DNA from: PALSA-1353 sp036267155
GTDB lineage: Bacteria > Planctomycetota > Phycisphaerae > Tepidisphaerales > Tepidisphaeraceae
NCBI GenBank assembly: GCA_036267155.1
Contig: DATAWP010000041.1
Location: 124,001-188,000, forward strand
Direction: 5' to 3'
DNA length: 64,000 nucleotides
Shown piece by piece: positions 35,883 through 44,550 of the stretch (position 1 is its first letter; each line of letters starts with the position of its first letter). The notes under the pieces were generated by a model that saw only the letters and a list, made by a program, of their open reading frames with translations, had not been told where the DNA came from and did not search any database. A program made the translations under genes and the position numbers.

Positions 35883-38800
35883 ATGGCCGCGCGATTCATT
35901 CTCGGTCGGGCCGGGACGGGCAAGACCCAGTGGTGCTTCGATCGGATTCTTCAAACGATTCGAAATCAGCCGCTCGGTCCGGCCATCTACTGGATCGTCC
36001 CGCGCCAAGCCACCTTCCTGGCCGAGCGCCAACTCGCCTGCACCGGCGCCCTCGGCGGATATTTCCGCGCCAGAATTCTCGACTTCCTGGACCTCGCCAC
36101 CGAAATCCTCGCCGAATGCGGCGGAACCGCCCTCCCCGAAATCACCGACCGCGGCCGGCGAATGATTCTTGGACATCTCCTCCGGCAACTGCAAGACCAA
36201 CTCCAGTTCTTCGGCTCCGTCGCCCACCAACCCGGCGTCGCCGCCGAACTCGACGGCGCATTCTCCGAAATGGAACGCAGCGGCCAGGACGCCCAAAGCA
36301 TCCAACGCCAATTAAGCCAATCCTCCCAAGCCCTTCGCGCGAAGGTTCACGATCTGGCCCTGATCTATTCCCGCTACACCCAGTTTCTCGGCCAGGATCG
36401 TCTCGATCCCAACCGCCGGCTGGCCGAAGCCTTGACCGCCATCGACGGCTGCCGCTCGCTGCGCGATTGCGATGTCTACGTCGATTCGTTTTACGACTTC
36501 ACCGGCTCCGAGCGAGCAATGATCGCCTCCCTGGCCAAGATCTGTCGATCGGTTTCCCTGACTCTGACCATAGATCCCCAAAGTCCCTGCGTCGCCAATC
36601 CCCATCACATTCCCGCCGACACCAGCCTCTTTCACCGCGGCGAGCAAGCCTATCGCCGCCTGCATTTTGCCCTGCAGGAAAAAGGCGCTCGCATTGAAGA
36701 GCCGATCCTCCTCAAAGAACCGCGCCGCTTCCGCAGTCCGCCGCTGAAGTCACTTGAAGCCGCCTTCTTCCCCCGCCCCGAGACACGACCCGAGACACGA
36801 ACCGAGGCCAAAGTCACCGCGATTCACCTGATCGGCGCCCCCGACCGCCGGGCCGAGGTGGACGCCGCCGCACGCTGGATTCGCCGCCTGATCATCGAGG
36901 GCCTGCGCTATCGCGACATCGCCGTGCTGATGCGAAGCCAGGATGATTATCACCAACTGATCGAATCCTCCTTCCGCGAACACAACATTCCCTTCTTCGT
37001 CGATCGCCGCCGCACCGCGTCGCATCATCCGCTCCTGCGGCTCATCCGCGCCGCTCTGGCCGTCGCCATCACCCAATGGTCCCACGAGCCGATGATGGCG
37101 ATCCTCAAAACCGGCCTCGTCGGCCTCACCGACACCGAGGCCGATGCCCTGGAAAATTATGTCCTACTCCACGGCATTCACCACACCACATGGATCAGCG
37201 ATCGCCCCTGGACCGGCCGCCGCCGGCGCGCGGAAGAATCCGACGAAGCCCTCGCCCCGACGCCCGACGCCGACAACATTGACACGCTGCGCCGCCGCCT
37301 GGTCGATCATCTCGCCCCATTCGTCCGAGCCGCCAGCGCTTCGGACCGCCTTCCCGTCCGCTCGCTCGCATCCGCCGTCGTCCGCCTTTTGGAAGATTTG
37401 CAATGCCGCGGCCAAATCGTTCAGTGGATGGACCGCGCCGCCGAACGCCACAATCTCGAAGAACGCGGCGAGCACGAACGCGTCTGGGACGAACTGGTCA
37501 AACTTTTCGATGAACTGGTCGATCTCTTCGGCGATGAGCCGATCTCCCTCAAAGACTTCTCCGCCATTCTCGACTCCGCACTCGAAGGTTTCGACCTCGC
37601 CCTCACCCCGCCGACGATCGATCAGGTCCTCATCGGCGCCGTGGACCGCACGCGAACTCCGGCCGTAAGGGCCTGCGTTGTGCTTGGCCTCAGCGAAGGC
37701 CAGTTTCCCCGCGCCAGCCGGGAAGGATCGATCTTCACCGATGCGGATCGCCGCACCTTGGGCAAGAACAACATCGATCTCGATCCCGACACCGCTCGCC
37801 AACTGCTGGACGAAAATTTCCTCGGCTACCTCGCCTTCACCCGCGCCAGCGATCGCTTGCTCCTGACACGCAGCACCTGCGACGACGACGGCCGCCCCAC
37901 ACCCCCTTCACCCCTATGGCAGCGCGTCGTTGACAGTATCCCCAATGTTCCCATCCATTCCGTCCCGCGCGAAGAGGATTTGCCGCCGCAGTTCATCGCC
38001 ACGCCCCGCCAGCTCGTTTGCGGCCTGATGCGTTGGGTCCGCACCGGCGCGCAGGACCTCAAATGGGAACCCATCTACCAATGGTTCGCCCAGCGCCCGC
38101 CGTCCGAAGATGCCACTGATGCCATCCGCTACCAAGCCTGGAAGGCCCTCAGTCATCACAACGACGCGACTCTAGACCCTCAGCGCGCCGCCGCGCTCTT
38201 CGCTTCCCCATTCAACGTAACGGTCCGGCAAATCGAATCCTTCCGTATGTGCCCCTACCAGCACTTCGCCCGCCACGGCCTGCGCCTCACCACCCGCGAG
38301 CACCGCCAAGTCACCGGAGCCGACCTCTCGCGCATCTATCACGATGTTCTCGAGCGCCTCGTCCGCGACCTGATCGAATCCAGGCAGGCCTGGCAAAACC
38401 TCGCGCCGGCCGACGCCAAGCGCCGCCTTTCGGAATTGACCGCAAAGCTCGGCCATCAACTTCGCGACGAGTTGATGCTCACCACCGCCCGCAATCGTTA
38501 TTTGCTCAATTATGTCGAAAAGACGCTCGGCCTTGTCGCCTCCGCCCAGAAGGCCGCCGCCGAGCGCGGCGATTTCCGCCCGGGTTTCGCGAACATCCGC
38601 TTCGGCCCCTCCAAGGGCGATCCCGCAACCGATCCTCGCCTTCCTCCGCTGGCCATCCGTACTCCGGCCGGAAACGACGTCCTGATCCGCGGCAAAATGG
38701 ATCGCATCGATGTGCTCCCCGACGGAACGGCCTGCGTCGTCGACTACCGTTTTTCCGCCAATCGTCTCGACCCCTCCCGCGTATTTCACGGCCTATCCCT

Positions 38801-39347
38801 GCAATTGCTGAGTTATCTTCTGGTGCTTGAAAAAAATGGCCATCACTTGGATCCGCATGGAAAACTCACCCCCGCGGCCGCCTTGTGCATCCAGCTTCTC
38901 CGCAAAATCCGCCTCGACGATCCGCAAAAAGCTCTTCCTCCCGACGATCCCCTGTTTCACCTCCTGACCAAGCCCCGCGGCATATTCGACCTGCGCATCG
39001 CCGGCAAATTGGACAATTCCCTCACCACCGGATTTTCGCAGGTCGTGCAGCTTTACATCAACAAAGACGGCAATCTTGGCCGCGTGAACGATTCCGACGC
39101 CGCCGCCGCTGACGAATTCGCCGCACTGCTCCGTCACGTCGAGCGCCGCATCGGCCAGATCGCCGACGAAATCATCGCCGGCCGAATCGACATCCGCCCC
39201 TTTCGCCTGGGCAAATCGACTCCCTGCCCAACCTGCGAATTCCGCGCCCTGTGCCGCCTCGAGCCCAGCCCTGGATGTTACGACGACCTCCCGCCGATCC
39301 GGCGAGATGAGATGTTTCAAAAACTAACACAGATTGGCCACAGGTAA
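35883..39347 (+). CDS. addB: AddB-like helicase-nuclease subunit
   Basis: AddB pairs with AddA in the double-strand-break resection complex that replaces RecBCD in many bacteria. It has Walker A GRAGTGKT at the N-terminus and the AddB iron-sulfur cluster cysteines: one in RMCPY (~789) and CPTCEFRALC (~1114-1123). The nuclease motif is GKMDRIDVLPDG followed by DYR: Asp954 and Arg956, with arginine where the PD-(D/E)xK lysine is expected. QLLSYLLVLE follows as in relatives. It is 1,154 residues long, starting at ATG 35883. The last six codons (TQIGHR) lie at or inside an inverted-repeat element that also spans the gap to addA. Confidence 0.88.
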   Translation: MAARFILGRAGTGKTQWCFDRILQTIRNQPLGPAIYWIVPRQATFLAERQLACTGALGGYFRARILDFLDLATEILAECGGTALPEITDRGRRMILGHLLRQLQDQLQFFGSVAHQPGVAAELDGAFSEMERSGQDAQSIQRQLSQSSQALRAKVHDLALIYSRYTQFLGQDRLDPNRRLAEALTAIDGCRSLRDCDVYVDSFYDFTGSERAMIASLAKICRSVSLTLTIDPQSPCVANPHHIPADTSLFHRGEQAYRRLHFALQEKGARIEEPILLKEPRRFRSPPLKSLEAAFFPRPETRPETRTEAKVTAIHLIGAPDRRAEVDAAARWIRRLIIEGLRYRDIAVLMRSQDDYHQLIESSFREHNIPFFVDRRRTASHHPLLRLIRAALAVAITQWSHEPMMAILKTGLVGLTDTEADALENYVLLHGIHHTTWISDRPWTGRRRRAEESDEALAPTPDADNIDTLRRRLVDHLAPFVRAASASDRLPVRSLASAVVRLLEDLQCRGQIVQWMDRAAERHNLEERGEHERVWDELVKLFDELVDLFGDEPISLKDFSAILDSALEGFDLALTPPTIDQVLIGAVDRTRTPAVRACVVLGLSEGQFPRASREGSIFTDADRRTLGKNNIDLDPDTARQLLDENFLGYLAFTRASDRLLLTRSTCDDDGRPTPPSPLWQRVVDSIPNVPIHSVPREEDLPPQFIATPRQLVCGLMRWVRTGAQDLKWEPIYQWFAQRPPSEDATDAIRYQAWKALSHHNDATLDPQRAAALFASPFNVTVRQIESFRMCPYQHFARHGLRLTTREHRQVTGADLSRIYHDVLERLVRDLIESRQAWQNLAPADAKRRLSELTAKLGHQLRDELMLTTARNRYLLNYVEKTLGLVASAQKAAAERGDFRPGFANIRFGPSKGDPATDPRLPPLAIRTPAGNDVLIRGKMDRIDVLPDGTACVVDYRFSANRLDPSRVFHGLSLQLLSYLLVLEKNGHHLDPHGKLTPAAALCIQLLRKIRLDDPQKALPPDDPLFHLLTKPRGIFDLRIAGKLDNSLTTGFSQVVQLYINKDGNLGRVNDSDAAAADEFAALLRHVERRIGQIADEIIAGRIDIRPFRLGKSTPCPTCEFRALCRLEPSPGCYDDLPPIRRDEMFQKLTQIGHR

Positions 39348-39437
39348 AAATCAAATGCACACAGATAATACAAAATCAAGAATGCAATCATTTGAATTTC
39401 ATTTCATCTGTGTGAATCTGATTTTTATCTGGGGCTA
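39335..39437. repeat. Inverted-repeat element, family 1 copy b
   Basis: The left arm (39335-39368) contains GCACACAGAT and GGCCACAGGT. The right arm (39401-39437) contains ATCTGTGTGAATCTGATTTT and is its imperfect inverse. The element begins inside the last codons of addB, contains its stop codon, and ends 13 bases before the addA start. No clear ribosome site is seen for addA after it. Confidence 0.85.
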
Positions 39438-39450
39438 AAACTCTTCTCTT

Positions 39451-42400
39451 ATGACGACCAGTCACCCCAATCCGACGCAGAAATGGACCCCGCAGCAGCG
39501 TGCCGGTATCACCACCGTCGGCCACAGCCTGCTCGTCAGCGCCGCCGCCGGCTCGGGCAAAACCACCGTCCTCGCCCAGCGCTGCGCACACCTCATCTGC
39601 GACGCGACAAATCCCTGCGATGTCGATCAGCTCCTGGTCGTCACGTTCACCGAATCGGCCGCGGCCGAAATGAAAACCCGCATCCAGGCGGCCCTTCGCC
39701 AAAAAATGGTCCAACATCCCTCCGACCGCCTCGCCCGCCAGATCGACCTCGCCGAGCACGCTCACGTCAGCACCGTTCACGGCTTCTGCGCCCGGCTCCT
39801 GCGGCAAAATTTCACGTTGACCGGGATCGATCCCGAATTCCGCATCCTCGACGCCGACGAGGCCACGCTTCTCCGCACCGACATCGCCACCGAACTTTTC
39901 CATGCCCGCTACGAAACCGATGAATCCGGGGATTTCCACCGCTTCATCGACGCCTACGGCGACGGCAACGACGAAGCCCTCATCGAGCAAGTCATCTCCA
40001 CCCACCAGCTTTTAAACAGCCTCATCGACCCCGACCAATGGATCGAAACCACCGCCGCCGCGATGCGCGAGGCCGCTGAAAATCCCCTGGATCAATCCGA
40101 CCTCGGCCGCGCGCTCATCAGGCAAATCGAAGATGCCCTCGCATCCCTTCTCCGCCGCTGCGAAGACGCAAAGCGCTCCCTCCGCGCCCTCGGTCCCGAT
40201 TTCCTCCCCTATGTTCAGCACCTCCAAGAACTGTCACCATTTTTTGCTCATCTTCAGGAAGTTTTGAGGCGTGACGGGCTGGACATGCTCGTCAGCGAGA
40301 CCAACGATTTCCGATCCAATAAGCCGCGCGCCCCCGCCGTCCGCGGTCAGCCGGCAAACAAAGAGTTGGCCAAATCCCTTCTGGATTCCGTGAAAAATGC
40401 CCTGGACGAAAACCCCCTGGCCGATCTGCTTTCTTCAACCAGCGACCAGTGGCGCCAGGGAATGACGCTCATCGCCCCGCACGCGCGAGCGTTCCTGTCG
40501 TTGGTGAGGGATTTCGGCAAGGAATATTCCGCCGCGAAAGATGCCGATCGCGCTTTGGATTTCGCCGATCTCGAGCGCCGCAGCCTGTGGATTTTGCGCG
40601 AGGGCGGTCCCGGCGCGCCGGGACTTCGACCCTCCGTCCTGGCCCGATCGCTGCACGATCACTTTCGGTACGTGCTGGTGGATGAATATCAGGACATCAA
40701 TCCCATCCAGGATGCGATCCTCGGCCTCGTCAGCCGCGAATGCGTTGCCGATCGCGACGCCAATCTATTCTGCGTCGGCGACGTGAAACAGAGCATCTTC
40801 CGCTTTCGTCTCGCCGAGCCGGGGCGGTTTCTTCACCGGCACGAACGTTTTTCCGCCGCCGCCGACAAACGGCTTGGGGAAGTGATCCATCTGCGCGAAA
40901 ACTTCCGCAGCCGCGCCCCGTTGCTGGAGGCGATCAACGGCGTTTTCGAACGCCTGATGACGCGCCAGGCCGCCGAGATTGAATACGATCAATCCCATCG
41001 CCTCGCCGCCGGCCGCGCGTTCCCGCCGCCCGGCGATGCTCCCCATTTCGCCGGCGCTCCGATCGAGCTGCATTTTCTTCCCGAGGACCCCGCCGAAGCC
41101 GACGACGCCGCACCGGCCCAGGAACTGGAACGCGCCGATTACGAGGCGATTCTCCTGGCCCGTCGGATCCAACAACTGATGGGCAAAAACGGATCCCCGC
41201 GCATGAACGTCTGCAAAACCGATCCCGCCGGCCAGTTGGTAATGGCGCCGATCGAATTCGGCGATATCGTGATTCTCCTCCGCGCGATGCAGCACAAGGC
41301 CGATCATTTTGCCGATGTGCTTCGCGCCCACGGGATTCCGGTCCACAGCGAAGGCGGCAACGGATTCTTCAGCGCAACCGAGGTGCGCGACATCATCTGC
41401 CTGCTGCAAATTTTGGATAACCAGCAGCAGGATATTCCCCTGGCGGCCGTCCTCCGCAGCCCGCTGTCCGGCCTGCCCAATCCGGACGATGCCATGGCGC
41501 GGATTCGCCTGGCCTATTGCGACGATTCCAATCCGGTTCCATTCCACGAGGCCGTGCGCCGATATGCCGAGCAGCGGGATGACGAACTCGCCGCCTTCCT
41601 CGGCGATTTTCTGAATCGCCTGCACGAGTGGCGCGACCAGGCGAACAAACGCCCGGTGGCCGAGTTGATCTGGCGGCTGTACGAAGAAACCGGATACCTC
41701 GCCTTCTGCGGCGGATTGGAAGACGGCCGCCAACGCGTCGCCAATCTGCTCCATCTGCACGAGCGCGCCGGCCAGTTCGGTTCATTCCTCCGCCAGGGCC
41801 TCTATCGCTTCCTGCGATTTCTGGAAAACCTTCGCGAGCAGAAGGACATCGGCCGCCCCTCACCCATCGGACAAACCGAACAGGTCGTCCGCATCATGAG
41901 CATCCACCGCTCCAAGGGCCTGGAATTTCCCGTCGTTCTGATCCCCGACCTCGGCAAGCAGCACAACCTCTCCGATACGAAGGGAACTATTCTCGTTGAT
42001 CGCCAGACCGGTCTGGGCATGTCGGTCGTCGATCAGGACCGGCTCATTCGCTATCCGTCCCTGGCCTCCACGCTCGTGCGGCAAAGCCTTCTGCGGCAAA
42101 CGATCTCCGAAGAACTCCGCCTCCTCTACGTCGCCATGACCCGCGCCAAGGAACATCTCATCCTCGTGGCCACGTGCAGCGAGACCGATCGCCAAAGTTG
42201 GATCAGCCAATGGACCGGCCACGTCGGGCCGCTGCCGCCGGACACGGTTCAAAGCGCCAAGCGCGTCGTGGACTGGCTCGGCCCCGTCGCGGCCATGAAG
42301 CCCGATATCTTCCAAACCACGGAGTATCCCGCCGCCGAGGTCAGCACCTGGAAAAACCCGCGCCACCAGCGCCCGGAATTCTCCGATCATCAGCAGCGCC

Positions 42401-43170
42401 TCGCCCGCCTCGAACCGCTTCCCGCCGATCCGCCGATTTCCGATGACGCCCGACAACTCATCGATCGATTCCAGTCCATCTACCGCTTCGATTCATTTTG
42501 CCGCTTGCCGGCGACCGCCTCGGTGACTTCGCTGGCCAAGGGTACAGCGGATGAATCAACCGATTCCACCGCCCCGCTGCAACGGAAGCTCGATCTGCCC
42601 CGGTTTTTCGTCGAGGAGCAGAGCCCCGCGCCCACGGACATCGGCAACGCCACGCACACGGTTCTACAGTATTTCGATTTCTCCGCCGGCGTGGAATCCG
42701 TTGACATCCAGCATCAAATTGCCGAACTCGTGCAGCGCAAGCTGCTATCGGCAGTTTCAGCCAAGCTCGTCGATCACGACGCCATTGCCTGGTTTCTTCG
42801 CAGCGATGTAGGAAAACTCATCCGAACCAATCACGCCGATCTCATTCGCGAGCTTCCCTTCGCGCTGGCGCACGAGCCGCCGGAAGGCGGCCCAGCTTCT
42901 GACGAGATGGATCAGATCATGATCCGCGGCCGGATCGATCTGCTTGTTCCGACGCCAGCCGGAGCGATCATCGTTGATTACAAAACCGACAACGTGGCCG
43001 GTCCGGCCTTGGAGCAGCGAGCGGAAACCTACATCCGCCAGATGCGGTTCTACGCCCAGGCGATCCGCTCAATCGCCAGGCAGCGGATTGCCGCCATCCA
43101 CCTCGCGTTCCTGCGGCCAAGGCAGATCATCACCGTCGATGACACCGCGGCGGATACGGCCGCCCGCTAA
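39451..43170 (+). CDS. addA: AddA helicase-nuclease subunit
   Basis: AddA is the UvrD-type 3'-5' helicase and nuclease of the AddAB complex, which resects broken DNA ends for RecA loading. Helicase motifs are intact: Walker A SAAAGSGKTT, VVTFTESAAAEMK, Walker B LVDEYQDINPIQ, GDVKQSIFRFRLAEP and IHRSKGLEFPVV, and LLYVAMTRAKEHL near the end of domain 2B. The C-terminal RecB-type nuclease retains all acidic residues and the lysine: IRGRIDLL and IVDYKTD (Asp1176, Lys1178). The 1,239 residues are the usual size. It follows addB across a palindromic element. Confidence 0.95.
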   Translation: MTTSHPNPTQKWTPQQRAGITTVGHSLLVSAAAGSGKTTVLAQRCAHLICDATNPCDVDQLLVVTFTESAAAEMKTRIQAALRQKMVQHPSDRLARQIDLAEHAHVSTVHGFCARLLRQNFTLTGIDPEFRILDADEATLLRTDIATELFHARYETDESGDFHRFIDAYGDGNDEALIEQVISTHQLLNSLIDPDQWIETTAAAMREAAENPLDQSDLGRALIRQIEDALASLLRRCEDAKRSLRALGPDFLPYVQHLQELSPFFAHLQEVLRRDGLDMLVSETNDFRSNKPRAPAVRGQPANKELAKSLLDSVKNALDENPLADLLSSTSDQWRQGMTLIAPHARAFLSLVRDFGKEYSAAKDADRALDFADLERRSLWILREGGPGAPGLRPSVLARSLHDHFRYVLVDEYQDINPIQDAILGLVSRECVADRDANLFCVGDVKQSIFRFRLAEPGRFLHRHERFSAAADKRLGEVIHLRENFRSRAPLLEAINGVFERLMTRQAAEIEYDQSHRLAAGRAFPPPGDAPHFAGAPIELHFLPEDPAEADDAAPAQELERADYEAILLARRIQQLMGKNGSPRMNVCKTDPAGQLVMAPIEFGDIVILLRAMQHKADHFADVLRAHGIPVHSEGGNGFFSATEVRDIICLLQILDNQQQDIPLAAVLRSPLSGLPNPDDAMARIRLAYCDDSNPVPFHEAVRRYAEQRDDELAAFLGDFLNRLHEWRDQANKRPVAELIWRLYEETGYLAFCGGLEDGRQRVANLLHLHERAGQFGSFLRQGLYRFLRFLENLREQKDIGRPSPIGQTEQVVRIMSIHRSKGLEFPVVLIPDLGKQHNLSDTKGTILVDRQTGLGMSVVDQDRLIRYPSLASTLVRQSLLRQTISEELRLLYVAMTRAKEHLILVATCSETDRQSWISQWTGHVGPLPPDTVQSAKRVVDWLGPVAAMKPDIFQTTEYPAAEVSTWKNPRHQRPEFSDHQQRLARLEPLPADPPISDDARQLIDRFQSIYRFDSFCRLPATASVTSLAKGTADESTDSTAPLQRKLDLPRFFVEEQSPAPTDIGNATHTVLQYFDFSAGVESVDIQHQIAELVQRKLLSAVSAKLVDHDAIAWFLRSDVGKLIRTNHADLIRELPFALAHEPPEGGPASDEMDQIMIRGRIDLLVPTPAGAIIVDYKTDNVAGPALEQRAETYIRQMRFYAQAIRSIARQRIAAIHLAFLRPRQIITVDDTAADTAAR

Positions 43171-43179
43171 ACAAAACAC

Positions 43180-44352
43180 CTACACCGTCTCGGCTCGTCC
43201 CGTCATCAGATCGATCGCCAGTCTCGCCGCGTTGCGGCTCGCGCCGGGGCGATTCAGCCCGCGAATTAGATTCCTTACCCGCTCGCGCTGCTCCGCCAGC
43301 AATTCCGGATTCCGCAAATACTCCAGCGCCTTGTCGGCCACCGGCTGATTCGAGCCGTACCACGGGACGAATTCCGGCACGATCTCCCGGCGGGTGTCGT
43401 TCAACAGATTCACCAGCGAATACGTGCGTGTCTTGACGATCCACCGGGCCGCAAGATGCCAGATCACCGGGTTGAGCCGATAGACCACGATTTGCGGAAT
43501 TCCGTGCCCCGCCGTGTGAAGCGTCGCCGTGCCGGACACCGTCAGACACAAATCGCATTGCGGAACCAGTTCATTGAATTGATTCAGCCCCAGCGAAAAC
43601 GGGCCGAACACGTCAGCCGTTGGGCCCGCGGAATACTTCGCTTCCAAACACCGTTTCACGATCCCGTGCGTCGCCGGCATCGTCGGGACCAGAAACCTTG
43701 CATTCGGAAACGCTTCGAGGATTTGATCGCAAACCTCCAGGAGATTGCGGAAATTCTCCTTGGCCACGTTCAGCCGCGAGCCGGGAATCACCCCGATCAC
43801 CGGCGGACGATGCGGAAAACGCTGCTGCGGATCGCCCGCCGGATGAATCGGCAATTCATCAAACAGCGGATGCCCCACGAACGTCGCTTCAACCTTGTGG
43901 TCGCGGAAGAATCTCTCTTCAAATGGCAGGATGCACGCCACCCGGTCCACGTAACGCCGCAGCCGCTTGACCCGTCCCGGCCGACTCGCCCAGACCTGCG
44001 GGGCAATGTAATACATCACCGGAATCTGCATCCCATGCGCCAGCTTCGCGAAATGCCAGTTCATTGCCCACGAATCGATGCAAATCAGCAAATCCGGGCG
44101 ATGTTCCCGAAAATAATCGCGGGTCCATTTAAGGATTCGGCTGATCTCGAAATACCGCAGCATGGCCTTCCACCCCATGGCCGCGCGCTGCACCGTGTCG
44201 TAATGCACCATGGCTCCGGCCTCGGCCATCGCCGGGCCGCCGATCCCCTCGACGACGATGTCTTTATCCAGGGCCTTCAATTCCCGGGCGAGCAGCCCCG
44301 CGTGCTGGTCGCCGCTGGCTTCCCCCACCGTGATGAAAACCCGTCTCGCCAT
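43180..44352 (-). CDS. lpxB: Lipid-A-disaccharide synthase
   Basis: LpxB joins lipid X and UDP-2,3-diacylglucosamine into the lipid A disaccharide at the inner membrane. The GT-B family signature GEASGDQHAG (residues 10-19), IDSWAMNWHFAK, YYIAPQVWASRPGR, VGHPLFDE, IPGSR and LTVSGTATLHTA are all present. IDSW replaces the more common IDSP/IDAP. I use ATG 44352 (390 residues), which places MARRVFITVGEASGD at the start as in relatives. It converges on addA with 9 bases between. With lpxD at 8303 it shows the pathway genes are scattered. Confidence 0.93.
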   Translation of the reverse strand: MARRVFITVGEASGDQHAGLLARELKALDKDIVVEGIGGPAMAEAGAMVHYDTVQRAAMGWKAMLRYFEISRILKWTRDYFREHRPDLLICIDSWAMNWHFAKLAHGMQIPVMYYIAPQVWASRPGRVKRLRRYVDRVACILPFEERFFRDHKVEATFVGHPLFDELPIHPAGDPQQRFPHRPPVIGVIPGSRLNVAKENFRNLLEVCDQILEAFPNARFLVPTMPATHGIVKRCLEAKYSAGPTADVFGPFSLGLNQFNELVPQCDLCLTVSGTATLHTAGHGIPQIVVYRLNPVIWHLAARWIVKTRTYSLVNLLNDTRREIVPEFVPWYGSNQPVADKALEYLRNPELLAEQRERVRNLIRGLNRPGASRNAARLAIDLMTGRAETV

Positions 44353-44436
44353 GGCGCAGAGTCGAGCGAAACCCATCGAACGTGTCAAGATGTTCGCCGG
44401 ACATGAAGCTCGTGATGCCCCGGCTTGATTAATTCC

Positions 44437-44510
44437 GATTGCCTATTGCCTATTTCCTATTGAGAAGACCTGAACACAATAGGCAATTGGCAATTGGCAA
44501 TTGGCAATCG
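44437..44510. repeat. Inverted array of short ATTGCC-type units
   Basis: ATTGCCT and TATTTCCT words on the left (44437-44462) are mirrored by CAATAGG and repeated GCAATTG words on the right (44477-44510), including three consecutive AATTGGC units. The element lies between the divergent lpxB and DUF421 genes. It is a third type of inverted repeat in the window. Confidence 0.75.
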
Positions 44511-44550
44511 TTCCGCTCTATTCACCGGCAATCGTTATGATCCAGCGGAC

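Noticed and set aside
39388..43100. Long minus-strand frames opposite addA
   Set aside because: Gly/Asp/Glu/Val-rich translations are the usual shadow of GC-rich genes; addA motifs on the other strand are complete.
44437..44510. Short repeat array considered as a CRISPR
   Set aside because: Units are seven bases long, without regular spacers, and are arranged as an inverted repeat; no cas genes are nearby.
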